NCBI GenBank assembly: GCA_049115935.1
Contig: JAGDZK010000005.1
Coordinates: 81,006-145,005 of the forward strand
Reading direction: 5' to 3'
DNA: 64,000 nucleotides
Source: Bermanella sp049115935
GTDB taxonomy: Bacteria; Pseudomonadota; Gammaproteobacteria; Pseudomonadales; Oceanobacteraceae
The notes beneath the pieces are model-generated. The model was not told the DNA's origin. It ran no database searches and saw only the letters and a list, made by a program, of their open reading frames with translations. The translations under genes were made by a program, and so were the position numbers. Each line of letters opens with the position of its first letter. Positions within the stretch are counted from its first letter, which is position 1. Positions 16,771 through 26,113 of this stretch are shown piece after piece.

Positions 16771-17637
16771 TTAAGCGTCTGCTTCAATTAAACATTTCAC
16801 CTTGTTCATGGCATTTTTCTCTAGCTGGCGAATACGCTCAGCAGATACACCATATTCATCCGCTAACTCATGCAAGGTCGCTTTTTCTTCATGTAACCAG
16901 CGGCGCATCAAAATGTCTTTGCTGCGGTCGTCCAGTTCTAACATAGCGTCTTGTAGGCGCGCAGTACTGTCTTGTTCGTAATCGGCGTTTTCAACCGCTA
17001 CGGCTGGGTCAAAGCTATGATCTTCGATGTAGTTAACCGGCGCTTGATAAGCGGCGTCATCATCGTCCGCCACTGGGCTATCAAAAGCGGTGTCGTGGGA
17101 GGTCAAACGGCCTTCCATTTCTTTCACTTCTCTTAGGGATACCCCTAAATCATCAGCGATGGTTTGCGCTTCCGATTCGTTTAACCAACCCATTTTCTTT
17201 TTGGCGCTGCGCAAGTTAAAGAACAACTTACGTTGTGCTTTAGTGGTGGCCACTTTTACGATGCGCCAGTTTTTAAGGATAAATTCGTGTATTTCGGCTT
17301 TAATCCAGTGAACCGCGAAGCTCACAAGGCGCACGCCCACTTCTGGGTTAAAGCGTTTTACTGCCTTCATTAAGCCCACATTGCCTTCTTGGATTAGGTC
17401 CGACTGGTTCAGGCCATAACCGCTGTAGCTCTTAGCAATGTGCACAACAAAGCGCAGGTGCGATACAACCAAATGACGGGCTGCATCTAAATCTTCTTCG
17501 TAGTATAAGCGTTCCGCTAGCTCTTTCTCTTCGTCAGCGGACAACACAGCAATGCCGCCGATCGCATTCAAGTAGCCATCGAGGTCACGACCTGGAGTAA
17601 GACTAGCGATGTTTTGGGCCATCAAGCTTGTGTTCAT
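16771..17637 (-). CDS. rpoH: Heat-shock sigma factor sigma32
   Basis: A 288-residue alternative sigma factor directing RNA polymerase to heat-shock promoters. The RpoH box QRKLFFNLR, specific for sigma32 and implicated in its regulated turnover and core binding, is present. Region 2 includes DLIQEGNVGLMKAVKRFNP, and region 4 includes LHELADEYGVSAERIRQLE. It follows ftsY-ftsE-ftsX on the same strand, the standard gammaproteobacterial order. The 170-bp spacer before ftsX's stop is long enough for its own promoters. Confidence 0.97.
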   Translation of the reverse strand: MNTSLMAQNIASLTPGRDLDGYLNAIGGIAVLSADEEKELAERLYYEEDLDAARHLVVSHLRFVVHIAKSYSGYGLNQSDLIQEGNVGLMKAVKRFNPEVGVRLVSFAVHWIKAEIHEFILKNWRIVKVATTKAQRKLFFNLRSAKKKMGWLNESEAQTIADDLGVSLREVKEMEGRLTSHDTAFDSPVADDDDAAYQAPVNYIEDHSFDPAVAVENADYEQDSTARLQDAMLELDDRSKDILMRRWLHEEKATLHELADEYGVSAERIRQLEKNAMNKVKCLIEADA

Positions 17638-17807
17638 TGTTTGGGTGCTCTCCTATATATCTATCATTCAGCACAATTAACGTCATGCAGTGTAGCATCG
17701 GTATTTTTGAGGGCCAAGGGCTGAACAAGTTCCATTTAGTTATATGTTAGCAATAATTTGTTGCAGCTCTGGGACATTAATCGCCAATTGATTTGTTAGC
17801 GGCTTAA

Positions 17808-18779
17808 TTAAGGCTCGATACTGCTTAAATGCCGCGAAACCGCCAGCCATGCCCCTAACCAACCCAGCACGACACCATCCAGAATCAGTAATAGGCTATC
17901 CACAAAACCTAGACCTTTTAGGGTGAAATCGCTGCCATAAAGACTGATCAGTTGCTCAACCGGCCCTGAGAGCCAAAAAAGCCCCATGCTCAACAGTATC
18001 CAAGCAATTATCCCGCCACCCAAACCAAACCACAGGCCTGTGTATAAAAACGGACGACGTACAAAGGCGTCTGTACCACCCACCAGTTTTACCACGCGTA
18101 TTTCATCACGCCGGCTTTCGATGGATAAACGAATGGTATTTCCGATTATCAACAAGACCGCTAAACCCAATAACGCCGCCAATGCCCACACTAAGCGCTG
18201 GCCAAGCTCCATAAACTGATACAGGCGTTTAACCCACATTAAATCAAGCTGTACAGAATCTACATGGCGCTGCTGCTCCAACTTTAACTGCAATTGCTCT
18301 AAGGTGGTTTCATCTTGGTTTGAAAGCTTAGGAATAACGCTAATAACACCAGGCAAGGGGTTATCCCCAAGGCCAAAAATCACATCACTTAGGCCGGTAC
18401 TAACGCTGAATTCTTTAAGAGCTTGATCTGGTGGAATATAAACCGCACTACTGACTTCGGCCCAACTGGCAATATCTTGGGTCATGTCATCGGCAAATCG
18501 ATCCAATACACCCTTTTTTAGGTACACGCTGATTTGGCTGGTTTGATCCCAATTACGACTTAATTGCTTCACATTTTCTAACGAAACATACAAGGTCATA
18601 GGCAATGACAGTGCGATAGCAAGTACTAACCAAGTCATTAAGCTTGAGCCTGGGGCGGCTAGTAACCGCTTCAAGCTGTCAACGGCCATGAGCTTATGAT
18701 GCTGAAAATAGGCCGAGCCTTGGCTTTTTATGGTGACGCGGCTTTGTTGGTTTGAAGGCTTTGCTGAGGGTTTAGTCAC
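17808..18779 (-). CDS. ftsX: Cell division permease-like protein FtsX
   Basis: The membrane partner of FtsE in the divisome, which transmits ATP-driven signals to periplasmic murein hydrolase activators. It has one N-terminal transmembrane helix (around MTWLVLAIALSLPMTLYVSL), a periplasmic domain (about 75-190) and three C-terminal helices. I prefer the GTG at 18779: a perfect GGAGG lies 5 bases upstream and it overlaps the ftsE stop by 8 bases (GTGACTAA). The longer ATG start at 18824 has no ribosome binding site and would overlap ftsE by 53 bp. Confidence 0.92.
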   Translation of the reverse strand: MTKPSAKPSNQQSRVTIKSQGSAYFQHHKLMAVDSLKRLLAAPGSSLMTWLVLAIALSLPMTLYVSLENVKQLSRNWDQTSQISVYLKKGVLDRFADDMTQDIASWAEVSSAVYIPPDQALKEFSVSTGLSDVIFGLGDNPLPGVISVIPKLSNQDETTLEQLQLKLEQQRHVDSVQLDLMWVKRLYQFMELGQRLVWALAALLGLAVLLIIGNTIRLSIESRRDEIRVVKLVGGTDAFVRRPFLYTGLWFGLGGGIIAWILLSMGLFWLSGPVEQLISLYGSDFTLKGLGFVDSLLLILDGVVLGWLGAWLAVSRHLSSIEP

Positions 18780-19464
18780 GCTCACCTCCAGAACCGGCGG
18801 CGCGCTCTCCAGCATAACGGCCATTATTTAAACCAATCACGCGATAACCCATGCGATTAATTAAAGGCAAATCATGGCTGGCCACTAAGACACTGACACC
18901 TACACCATTGAACTGCTCAAACAAACCCATGATCTCGTTAGACAGCTTAGGGTCAAGGTTACCGGTGGGCTCATCGGCCAGAATTAAGCTAGGTTTGTTC
19001 ACAACGGCACGGGCAATGCCCACACGTTGTTGCTCACCACCACTGAGTTCAATGGGGTTTTGTTTTTCTTTACTCAGCAGGCCAACTTTATCTAACGCAG
19101 CCCGCACACGCCGCTCAAGATCACGACTGGTATAACCACTGATACGCAAAGGTAATGCGACGTTTTCGAACACGCTGCGATCAAATAATAATTGATGGTT
19201 TTGAAACACCACACCTACGCGGCGGCGGTGATAAGGAATTTGACTATTAGAGACACGGGCAAGGTTAACGCCATCAACCAGTACTTCGCCCTTGCTGGCT
19301 TTTTCCATAAGCATAATAAGCTTGAGCAAGGTAGATTTACCTGCACCAGAGTGGCCGGTTAAGAACGCCATCTCACCTTGGGCAAGCTCGAAGCTTAAGT
19401 CCGTAAGGGCTTGATGGCCACCGGGATAACTTTTACTGACTCGATCAAAGAGAACGTGTGCCAC
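18772..19464 (-). CDS. ftsE: Cell division ATP-binding protein FtsE
   Basis: A 230-residue ABC-type ATPase that partners FtsX at the septum. Walker A is GHSGAGKSTLL, the signature motif LSGGEQQRVGIARA is intact, and Walker B is LILADEPTGNLDP. The protein has the expected length. It lies 42 bases downstream of ftsY and overlaps ftsX. Confidence 0.97.
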   Translation of the reverse strand: MAHVLFDRVSKSYPGGHQALTDLSFELAQGEMAFLTGHSGAGKSTLLKLIMLMEKASKGEVLVDGVNLARVSNSQIPYHRRRVGVVFQNHQLLFDRSVFENVALPLRISGYTSRDLERRVRAALDKVGLLSKEKQNPIELSGGEQQRVGIARAVVNKPSLILADEPTGNLDPKLSNEIMGLFEQFNGVGVSVLVASHDLPLINRMGYRVIGLNNGRYAGERAAGSGGERD

Positions 19465-19506
19465 AAACCATCCTGCTGCTATTTTTATTGTTTTAGTAAG
19501 CCCAGC

Positions 19507-20652
19507 TTAATCGTCGGCAAATAATGCGTTAATAAATTGCTCACGATCAAATGGACGTAAATCATCTATCTGCTCACCCACACCGATAAAGCGTACAGGT
19601 AAGGCCAGCTCTTTAGCGATGGCAAAAATAACACCACCTTTTGCTGTGCCGTCTAATTTACTTAGACTGATACTGCTCACACCCACTGCCTGCTGGAATA
19701 ACTTCGCTTGGCTTAACGCGTTTTGACCTGTGCCTGCATCCAATACCAGCATCACTTCGTGGGGGGCGTTTTCATCTATTTTTTTCATCACACGCACTAC
19801 TTTTTCAAGCTCTTGCATCAAGTGCGCTTTGTTTTGTAAACGCCCTGCGGTATCGGCAATTAACACATCGACTTTTTTCGCTTTGGCGCTTTGTACGGCA
19901 TCAAAAATAACCGAGGCACTGTCTGCCCCTGTGTGCTGAGCCACCACTTGTACGTTATTGCGATCACCCCAGGTTTGTAATTGCTCAACCGCCGCCGCAC
20001 GGAAAGTATCACCAGCTGCCAACATCACTGACTTGCCTTGAGCCTGAAAGCGTTTGGCCATTTTGCCAATGGTGGTGGTTTTACCCACACCATTGACGCC
20101 CACCATTAAAATCACAAATGGGCTGTCTGATTTTGGAATCTCAAGCGGCGCGTGGCATGGCTCAAGTAATTCAGTGAGGCTCACTTTTAGCGCCTCATAT
20201 AACGCACCTGAATCTTTTAACTCTTTACGAGATGCGCGAGCGGTTAAGTCGTTAATAATCTCTTGGGTGGCGGCGACACCAATATCGGCCATTAATAATT
20301 GAGTTTCGATCTCTTCAAGTAAGTCGTCATCAATTTCTTTTTTGCCTAATAACAAATCCCCAAGGCCATCGGCTAAACCAGAGCGAGTACGAGACAGGCC
20401 TGCTTTAATACGTGCAAAGAATCCAGCTTTTGCTGCAGGTTCACTTTCGTCTTTGGTTTCTGGTTTATCCACTGCTGGCGCTTGAATGACTTCAGGTGCA
20501 GGGGCTTGCGAGCTTTGTGCGTCAGGCTCCGAATTATCCACAGGGGTGTCGGCAGACGCGGGTGTGTTTAATTCTTGCTCAATCGCATTTTCTGATGGTT
20601 GAGTCTTGGCGGCATTTTCCGCCTTTTTTTTCGATTTTCCCCAGCCAAACAT
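19507..20652 (-). CDS. ftsY: Signal recognition particle receptor FtsY
   Basis: A 381-residue SRP GTPase that docks ribosome-nascent-chain-SRP complexes at the membrane. An acidic, proline/alanine-rich N-terminal A region (about 1-80) precedes the NG domain, with G1 GVNGVGKTTTIGKMA, the insertion-box region DTFRAAAVEQL, G3 DTAGR and G4 TKLD-like SLSKLDGTAKGG. It is first in ftsY-ftsE-ftsX and divergent from the M16-like gene. Confidence 0.97.
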   Translation of the reverse strand: MFGWGKSKKKAENAAKTQPSENAIEQELNTPASADTPVDNSEPDAQSSQAPAPEVIQAPAVDKPETKDESEPAAKAGFFARIKAGLSRTRSGLADGLGDLLLGKKEIDDDLLEEIETQLLMADIGVAATQEIINDLTARASRKELKDSGALYEALKVSLTELLEPCHAPLEIPKSDSPFVILMVGVNGVGKTTTIGKMAKRFQAQGKSVMLAAGDTFRAAAVEQLQTWGDRNNVQVVAQHTGADSASVIFDAVQSAKAKKVDVLIADTAGRLQNKAHLMQELEKVVRVMKKIDENAPHEVMLVLDAGTGQNALSQAKLFQQAVGVSSISLSKLDGTAKGGVIFAIAKELALPVRFIGVGEQIDDLRPFDREQFINALFADD

Positions 20653-20763
20653 GGGCCTAGTTCCACCTAATGCTATAAAACGGCTATCCTAACATTAGTC
20701 GCCTTTAAATACCGCTATGAGTTAGGCCAGCCATAATAAAAACTAGGCTTCTAAGGATAGAGT

Positions 20764-21924
20764 ATGCCCACCGACCACCAACCGACTTTTAGCCGCACCA
20801 GTTTGAACATTCTCATCTTGGTTTGCGTCGTACTGATTCTCATTTTTGGGCAAGCATCCAAAGATGACGGCCAAATAGAACTTCCCCCTGTGCCAAAATT
20901 GGACATAAGCATTTGGCAAACAGACAGTGGTGCCAGTGTTTGGTATAGCCCAAAGCTCAGTGAAGATATTTATGTACAACTGCATTACTTGGCAGGTTTT
21001 AGTTTCAACCAAGGAGACTTTGCCGCTGGCACTAGCCAATTATTAGTCAGTCTATTGAATCATCAAGCTCGGCAAATGAAATTACCTGCGCAATTTGTGT
21101 TAAGCCCTGATTTTATAGAGGTCAGCATTAAGCTCAGTACCGATGCACTGACCATGAACGAGCAAATCAAACACCTAACCCGCTTGCTGTATCGGCCAAA
21201 ACTGCCAGCAGCGCAATTAAACGCCGCCAAAAATATTTTGCCCAACCACCTTGATGAACTTTGGCAGCAAGCCTATTTGGATCACGCCTATGAAGGCCCT
21301 AAACACGGCACCATAAAAAGCATGGGCGGCATACATCGCGCCAGCGTACAAAAATTCCAACACGGCTTTTTACATCCTCAACGTTTATTTGCCAGCATTA
21401 CCGGCAACATCAACGAAAAAGCGGCACAAATTATTATGGAGTCGTTACTGCCTAAAACCATGCACACAGCCAATGCGCTTACACACCACCCAAGCCAAGC
21501 AACCGCGACCTATCAACACAGTAATGTGGGTTTAGTGGTACTACCCGGAGGTTTTGAGAACCCAGAAACCCTCACTGCACAAACCATGTTGATTAATGTG
21601 CTCAAACAAATTCAGCCCACTCAAATGCAACTGATCCACGGCAATAGCAATAACAGCTTGCTCATTGAACAGTGGCCTAGCCTACAAAGCAGCATAGACA
21701 CAGACTTAGATTCCGATATCATGCGCCAAGCAAAACGCCAGAGCATCAAAGACGCCGTCGAAAGCATACAAACCGCACTGCCATTAAGTGAATTTTTAGT
21801 GCGGTTAAATCGGTATCACCTACCCAGTAGTTTTTTACACACCCACTTTGATGCCATAGAACGCTGGCACGCAAAAGATTGGAAAGACGCTAAACAGCAA
21901 TGGCTGCTCACACCGCAGCAATAG
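20764..21924 (+). CDS. M16 peptidase-like protein lacking the zinc motif
   Basis: A 386-residue membrane-anchored protein with one N-terminal transmembrane segment (about 14-28). The rest has the shape of an M16-type (insulinase/PqqL-like) domain pair. The HxxEH zinc motif is absent where the first helix should carry it; the matching stretch reads GTSQLLVSLLNHQ. It is therefore probably a non-catalytic subunit or relic. In pseudomonads two M16-family genes lie between ftsY and rsmD; only one shortened copy is seen here. It is followed by rsmD with little or no gap. Confidence 0.65.
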   Translation: MPTDHQPTFSRTSLNILILVCVVLILIFGQASKDDGQIELPPVPKLDISIWQTDSGASVWYSPKLSEDIYVQLHYLAGFSFNQGDFAAGTSQLLVSLLNHQARQMKLPAQFVLSPDFIEVSIKLSTDALTMNEQIKHLTRLLYRPKLPAAQLNAAKNILPNHLDELWQQAYLDHAYEGPKHGTIKSMGGIHRASVQKFQHGFLHPQRLFASITGNINEKAAQIIMESLLPKTMHTANALTHHPSQATATYQHSNVGLVVLPGGFENPETLTAQTMLINVLKQIQPTQMQLIHGNSNNSLLIEQWPSLQSSIDTDLDSDIMRQAKRQSIKDAVESIQTALPLSEFLVRLNRYHLPSSFLHTHFDAIERWHAKDWKDAKQQWLLTPQQ

Positions 21925-21944
21925 AATTTTGTAATAGGTATTTC

Positions 21945-22514
21945 ATGGCCAAACCCACAGGCAATCGTTTACGCATCATTGGCGGACAATGGCGCTCACG
22001 CCAATTACCGTTCCCTGATGTTGAAGGTTTACGCCCCACTACAGACCGCGTACGCGAAACCGTCTTTAATTGGCTGCAACCATATTTACCAGGGGCACAA
22101 GTATTAGATGTGTTTGCAGGCTCAGGTGCACTCGGGTTTGAAGCGCTTTCCCGTGAAGCGGGGTTTGTGAATTTATTAGAGCGCAGCCAGAAAGCCGCCA
22201 AACAATTACAAGAAAATGCAAAAACCTTAAACGCGAGCAACTGTAATGTGCACATGGGTGACTCAATACAAATTCTGGCAACTCTTAATACCCAGTTTGA
22301 TGTTATTTTTCTCGACCCGCCTTTTGGCAAAGGTTTATTACCACAGTGCATCGAATTAATTGAGCAGCACAATTTAATTAAAACCCAAGGCTGGGTGTAC
22401 ATAGAAAGTGAACAGGAACTTACCGATTTAAATATCCCAAAACATTGGCGCTTGCATCGAGAGAAAAAAGCTGGGCAAGTGAAGTTAAGATTGTTTGAAG
22501 TGATGAACAAATAA
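21945..22514 (+). CDS. rsmD: 16S rRNA (guanine(966)-N2)-methyltransferase
   Basis: The enzyme methylates G966 of 16S rRNA in the 30S subunit. The start MAKPTGNRLRIIGGQWRSR matches the family, and the SAM motif VLDVFAGSGALGFEALSR and the catalytic DPPFGKG motif are present. I place the start at 21945; an in-frame ATG at 21900 would overlap the previous gene by 25 bases and add an atypical extension. A terminator follows. Confidence 0.94.
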   Translation: MAKPTGNRLRIIGGQWRSRQLPFPDVEGLRPTTDRVRETVFNWLQPYLPGAQVLDVFAGSGALGFEALSREAGFVNLLERSQKAAKQLQENAKTLNASNCNVHMGDSIQILATLNTQFDVIFLDPPFGKGLLPQCIELIEQHNLIKTQGWVYIESEQELTDLNIPKHWRLHREKKAGQVKLRLFEVMNK

Positions 22515-22517
22515 AAT

Positions 22518-22545
22518 AAAGCCTGCCAAGCAGGCTTTTTTTATT
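22518..22545 (+). terminator. Terminator after rsmD
   Basis: A stem of AAGCCTG and CAGGCTT with a CCAAG loop is followed by seven T residues, just past the rsmD stop. This is a classic intrinsic terminator. Confidence 0.9.
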
Positions 22546-22701
22546 TAAACCCCAGATATTCCTCTAAAGGCCGCTCTAGGCTAATACAATAGAACCAGAC
22601 ATACATATTTAACTTATTCTAATGCCAAACTTCCCCGTACTATCCTCTTAGGCCCATCTGTCTTGGCTGCATATCATTAAAAAACACAATGAGAGCGAGA
22701 G

Positions 22702-24180
22702 ATGAAACATACCCCACTAATTATTTTGCTTATCTGCCTAGCCGCGTGCTCGCCAGATAACACCCAAATAAGCGATTCGAGTTATCAGCCCTTCCCAGAT
22801 GGTTACGATTACATGAAGCATCTTGATGCACTGCAAAAAGCCACTGACGATGGCAACAAATCGGTTATTCGTGATCATGCATGGAAACTATGGGCTGGCA
22901 TCATGCAGCCAGATGCCAACACAGGCTGGCCAATTTGGTACAGTTGGCAAAATACCACGGCCGCATTTAAAGCAGCACCATCAGACCCAACTTCAAAACC
23001 CGCCAAACCGTTTGTACCAAAAACCTTACGTCACATAAACGCCGCCAATGTACCAAACGTAAATACCAAAGCACCTATTTATTGTGTACCTAATGAAGTG
23101 CAAATACTTTATTCAAGTGTGATTAGTTACGACTCTCACGGCCAACCGGCTATTGCTGATGGTGAACACTTTCAAAATAACGGCGACATCATGATTGCCA
23201 CCGAATCCCTTAGCCAAGAAGCGTTTGATAGTATTCGCAACGACAAACTGTATTTACAGTCCACACTTGATGAAAAATACAAACAGAAAAAAGATGTAGA
23301 CGTTGCTAAAAGATCAATCGTCACCAAACACATGTACTGGCCAGTTAAAGCAAACGGGCTGACCGCCATTCCGGTTTGGAAAAATCAAATCAAACCCAGC
23401 AACCCAAATTACGCAGGCTATGAAATTTGGAATGATCTAGTGGCCGTTGATCCATCGGGTAAACAAGTCGGTGAAAAAGCCACTGTCGAATTTTTATATG
23501 GCGTGCGCCAACATCAAAAAGATTGGTACTGCCCAAAAGGCAGTATTAATAAAGATAACAGCCCAGCCATGATGCCAAGCGTTAAACAAACCGCAAACGT
23601 ATATGACATCAATGATTTTTATTTTCATAAAGTCACTCAACAAGATTGGGATAACTTTAATGACGAAGACAAAGCGATTATCACCTCAGCCAGTTATTGG
23701 GCGAACAACCAACCATTTAATGTAGGTGATTATCTTGTGACCGTGGCCATGCACGTCAATACAAAAGAATTGCCAAGTTGGACATTACAAAGTGTTTGGT
23801 GGGCAGACAATGACGAAATCAATAACCCCAACAACCCATACGGCAAAGACCGTCCAGTACTGCCCCATGCACAAGGCCCGTGGCAGCATTATTTATTAAC
23901 CGACTCTTATGCCGTGCCACCAAACGATAAAGGTGAAATGGACATAGCAGTAAACCCTTACATCGAAGGGGTGATTCACCCTATTGCCACCAGTTGTCGC
24001 AATTGTCACATACGAGCAGGCTGGCCAACGGCCCCTGATTTTCGTGCAGGGACTGCAAGTTATCAAAATCCAGATTGCCCAGGATTGCTTACGTACTTAA
24101 CACCAGAAACAGCGTGTATTAAAGGACTAAGTCGTACGGATTATCTATGGATTATTCCTGATCGTGCGCTTGATCATTGA
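22702..24180 (+). CDS. Lipoprotein with a single CxxCH haem-binding motif
   Basis: A 492-residue predicted lipoprotein; the signal peptide ends in the lipobox LAAC (Cys16). I do not recognise the family with confidence. Near the C-terminus a single CxxCH motif (Cys432, Cys435, His436, reading SCRNCHIRAGWP) suggests covalent haem c. Further cysteines (FYCP-like and PDCPG, CIKG) could form disulfides. The segment LPSWTLQSVWWADND is tryptophan-rich. It stands alone between terminators and is probably a monocistronic periplasmic or outer-membrane-attached redox protein. A plain gene-caller name would be hypothetical protein. Confidence 0.7.
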   Translation: MKHTPLIILLICLAACSPDNTQISDSSYQPFPDGYDYMKHLDALQKATDDGNKSVIRDHAWKLWAGIMQPDANTGWPIWYSWQNTTAAFKAAPSDPTSKPAKPFVPKTLRHINAANVPNVNTKAPIYCVPNEVQILYSSVISYDSHGQPAIADGEHFQNNGDIMIATESLSQEAFDSIRNDKLYLQSTLDEKYKQKKDVDVAKRSIVTKHMYWPVKANGLTAIPVWKNQIKPSNPNYAGYEIWNDLVAVDPSGKQVGEKATVEFLYGVRQHQKDWYCPKGSINKDNSPAMMPSVKQTANVYDINDFYFHKVTQQDWDNFNDEDKAIITSASYWANNQPFNVGDYLVTVAMHVNTKELPSWTLQSVWWADNDEINNPNNPYGKDRPVLPHAQGPWQHYLLTDSYAVPPNDKGEMDIAVNPYIEGVIHPIATSCRNCHIRAGWPTAPDFRAGTASYQNPDCPGLLTYLTPETACIKGLSRTDYLWIIPDRALDH

Positions 24181-24204
24181 TTGACTTTTTAACTGGTTAA
24201 AATA

Positions 24205-24234
24205 AAAAACGGCGAGGGTTAACTCGCCGTTTTT
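24205..24234. terminator. Bidirectional terminator
   Basis: A perfect 12-bp stem, AAAAACGGCGAG and complement, with a 6-base loop lies between the convergent haem lipoprotein gene and the gene at 24261. A-runs and T-runs on the two sides allow function in both directions. Confidence 0.88.
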
Positions 24235-24260
24235 AATTATGAATCAATATAATTCGATTG

Positions 24261-24707
24261 CTATTCACTTAATTTTATTAACTCTTTAATATCTTCAAGA
24301 ATAAAAAGTTCTTTTTTCTTTAGCATTCTAATATCTAACGTATTAAACAAAGACAATTCATTATTTTCTTTTCTATAAAAAAATAAACTTCCTGTTAATA
24401 ACGCTTGATCTTCTCTTTTCCATGCACTTACCACCAGCAGTCTCTTTCTATCTTTCTTATCTTGTAAGATTATCTCATAAAAACCATCTCTTACGGATAG
24501 AGTATCTGGTGTGAATGGAAATAGCTCTGTCACTCTATTTTTTGTAGTGGCAAATACCCCAGAAAGATCCTTGTTTATTTTTAAGTACATATAGTAATTA
24601 TCAAATCCATTACTATTAAAAGAGTCCCACTCACCCATTAAATCTTCTTTATAGTCCGAATACGCACTATGACAAACCAGTAATAAAATAATTAACCTAA
24701 AACACAT
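24261..24707 (-). CDS. Small secreted hypothetical protein
   Basis: A 148-residue protein with a signal peptide (MCFRLIILLLVCHSAYS) and a beta-rich body with alternating hydrophobic strands, reminiscent of small lipocalin-like folds; this is shape only, not homology. The gene is strongly AT-rich compared with its neighbours, as is the sequence up to 25253, suggesting acquired DNA. Function is unknown. Confidence 0.6.
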   Translation of the reverse strand: MCFRLIILLLVCHSAYSDYKEDLMGEWDSFNSNGFDNYYMYLKINKDLSGVFATTKNRVTELFPFTPDTLSVRDGFYEIILQDKKDRKRLLVVSAWKREDQALLTGSLFFYRKENNELSLFNTLDIRMLKKKELFILEDIKELIKLSE

Positions 24708-25034
24708 ATAAAAGACCTATAAAATCAAAGAAACTTTCTAATTACTCGGCGAACAAAAAAACACTAAAATAATCACGTTATCTGTAATAAAAAAACCAAT
24801 ATATTTCAGGAAGTTTTTCTCGGCTTGAATGGTTGTGACTCAAAATGTTTACCCGTAGAGCAACCAATCTCGCCAGAGATAAGTTGAATAGAAACCAAAA
24901 AATAGCCACCCTACTGACTCACTCTTAAATGCTTTTTTACTACCCTATTTATTTTTAATTTCAACTAACTTAATTATTAGCTCGCCTGAATACGCTAATT
25001 TATTTTTAAAGACAATGGGAAGCTATAAATATTT
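24708..25034. other. AT-rich intergenic stretch without recognised features
   Basis: These 327 bases between two unknown leftward genes are AT-rich. I see no open frame with a ribosome binding site, no clear terminator and no repeat matching others in the window. Confidence 0.5.
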
Positions 25035-25253
25035 CTAGCTCTGACATGATAAAACATATAAAGCAATGACTGCACCAAGTATGAAAATCGGTCCAAGGTT
25101 CGTCGTTTTATTGGAATAATATTCCCGCTTTTTTTCATCATCAGAGAAAACTGCAAGAACTTGGTATATTGCTCGATAACTAAAAAACACTATAAACGCC
25201 AGAATGGTAAATTGATCAATATCTAAAATACATAAATCCATTTCATCATTCAC
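25035..25253 (-). CDS. Small two-helix membrane protein, hypothetical
   Basis: A 72-residue ORF with two hydrophobic stretches (about 13-34 and 54-69) separated by a charged loop DDEKKREYYSNK. The sequence is AT-rich and unrecognised. It could be a genuine small membrane protein, but no strong ribosome binding site or homologue supports it. Confidence 0.4.
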   Translation of the reverse strand: MNDEMDLCILDIDQFTILAFIVFFSYRAIYQVLAVFSDDEKKREYYSNKTTNLGPIFILGAVIALYVLSCQS

Positions 25254-25274
25254 TTATCCCGAGAATTCCAAAAA

Positions 25275-25298
25275 AAAAGCCAGCAACCGCTGGCTTTT
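25275..25298 (-). terminator. Terminator after the TetR gene
   Basis: A perfect 10-bp stem, AAAAGCCAGC and complement, with an AACC loop. Read leftward it runs into nine T residues, just beyond the TetR-family gene stop. Confidence 0.9.
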
Positions 25299-25324
25299 CA
25301 TCACACTAAAATATTTAAAACCGC

Positions 25325-25987
25325 TTAAGGCAACGCAGAAAGCTGATCCAAAGATTTTCCCAATTGCGCAGCAATGGCGGCAACCGGTTCTTTGTATTTT
25401 TCAGTTAAAAAAGGTCGCTCTAACGCGAAAATTTGATACACACCCGCGTTTAATAATTCACGGCTTTCTTCTTGGGCGTTGTCTACCAATAAATTGGTGT
25501 GCATAAACCCAAACCATGAGGTTACTAATATCCAAGTATTTAACGACAGCGCGCGCAGCTCTTCATCGTTAGCCGCAATGATGTCGGCACTGCGCAGGGC
25601 CATAAAAATCATTTCGGTGCGACTTAAGCAGCGTTTAAAAAACGCATTGTAACGTTTATGAAGGTCTGGATCGTTTTGCAATAAATGCTGCAAGTCACGA
25701 TGCAAAAAGCGGTAGTCCCACAAACCTTGGAAAATAGCCTGCAAATAAATCAGTTTATCGTTTACGGTAAGGTCACGACCTTCTGGCAGCTGTAAATTTG
25801 CATCTACCTTGGCTTCGTATTCAAGGTAAATATCAAAGATGATTTGTTGTTTATTTTTGAAGTGGTAATACAAATTACCCGGGCTGATGCCAAGATGAGA
25901 GGCGATATGATTCGTCGTGACGTTACGCTCACCCTGTTCATTAAACAGGTCAAGGCTGGCTTGTATAATACGATCACGTGTTTTCAT
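25325..25987 (-). CDS. TetR family transcriptional regulator
   Basis: A 220-residue repressor. The N-terminal helix-turn-helix (about 10-55) reads ASLDLFNEQGERNVTTNHIA then SHLGISPGNLYYHFKNK, typical of TetR. The C-terminal ligand-binding region contains the FALERPFLTEKYKEPV segment. It is divergently transcribed from the aldehyde dehydrogenase operon across a 232-bp spacer with palindromes in the promoter, so it most likely controls that operon. The inducer is probably a pathway alcohol, aldehyde or acid, but this is inference. Confidence 0.9.
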   Translation of the reverse strand: MKTRDRIIQASLDLFNEQGERNVTTNHIASHLGISPGNLYYHFKNKQQIIFDIYLEYEAKVDANLQLPEGRDLTVNDKLIYLQAIFQGLWDYRFLHRDLQHLLQNDPDLHKRYNAFFKRCLSRTEMIFMALRSADIIAANDEELRALSLNTWILVTSWFGFMHTNLLVDNAQEESRELLNAGVYQIFALERPFLTEKYKEPVAAIAAQLGKSLDQLSALP

Positions 25988-26113
25988 ACTGCTTTCCTAT
26001 TGAGGCGTTCAAATCACCGTCGTTCTGTGAGGCGTCCGTTTCACAGCTTGCTGCATTTGGGTCGTGCATTTTCGCAATCCTATTCACTATACGCAACGAC
26101 CAATTGGATTAAG

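Noticed and set aside
22066..22281. Additional ORF inside rsmD on the minus strand
   Set aside because: Shadow frame of rsmD.
21908..22510. A 200-codon ORF antisense to rsmD
   Set aside because: Long only because rsmD codons avoid stops in that frame; composition is not protein-like and no start site is seen.
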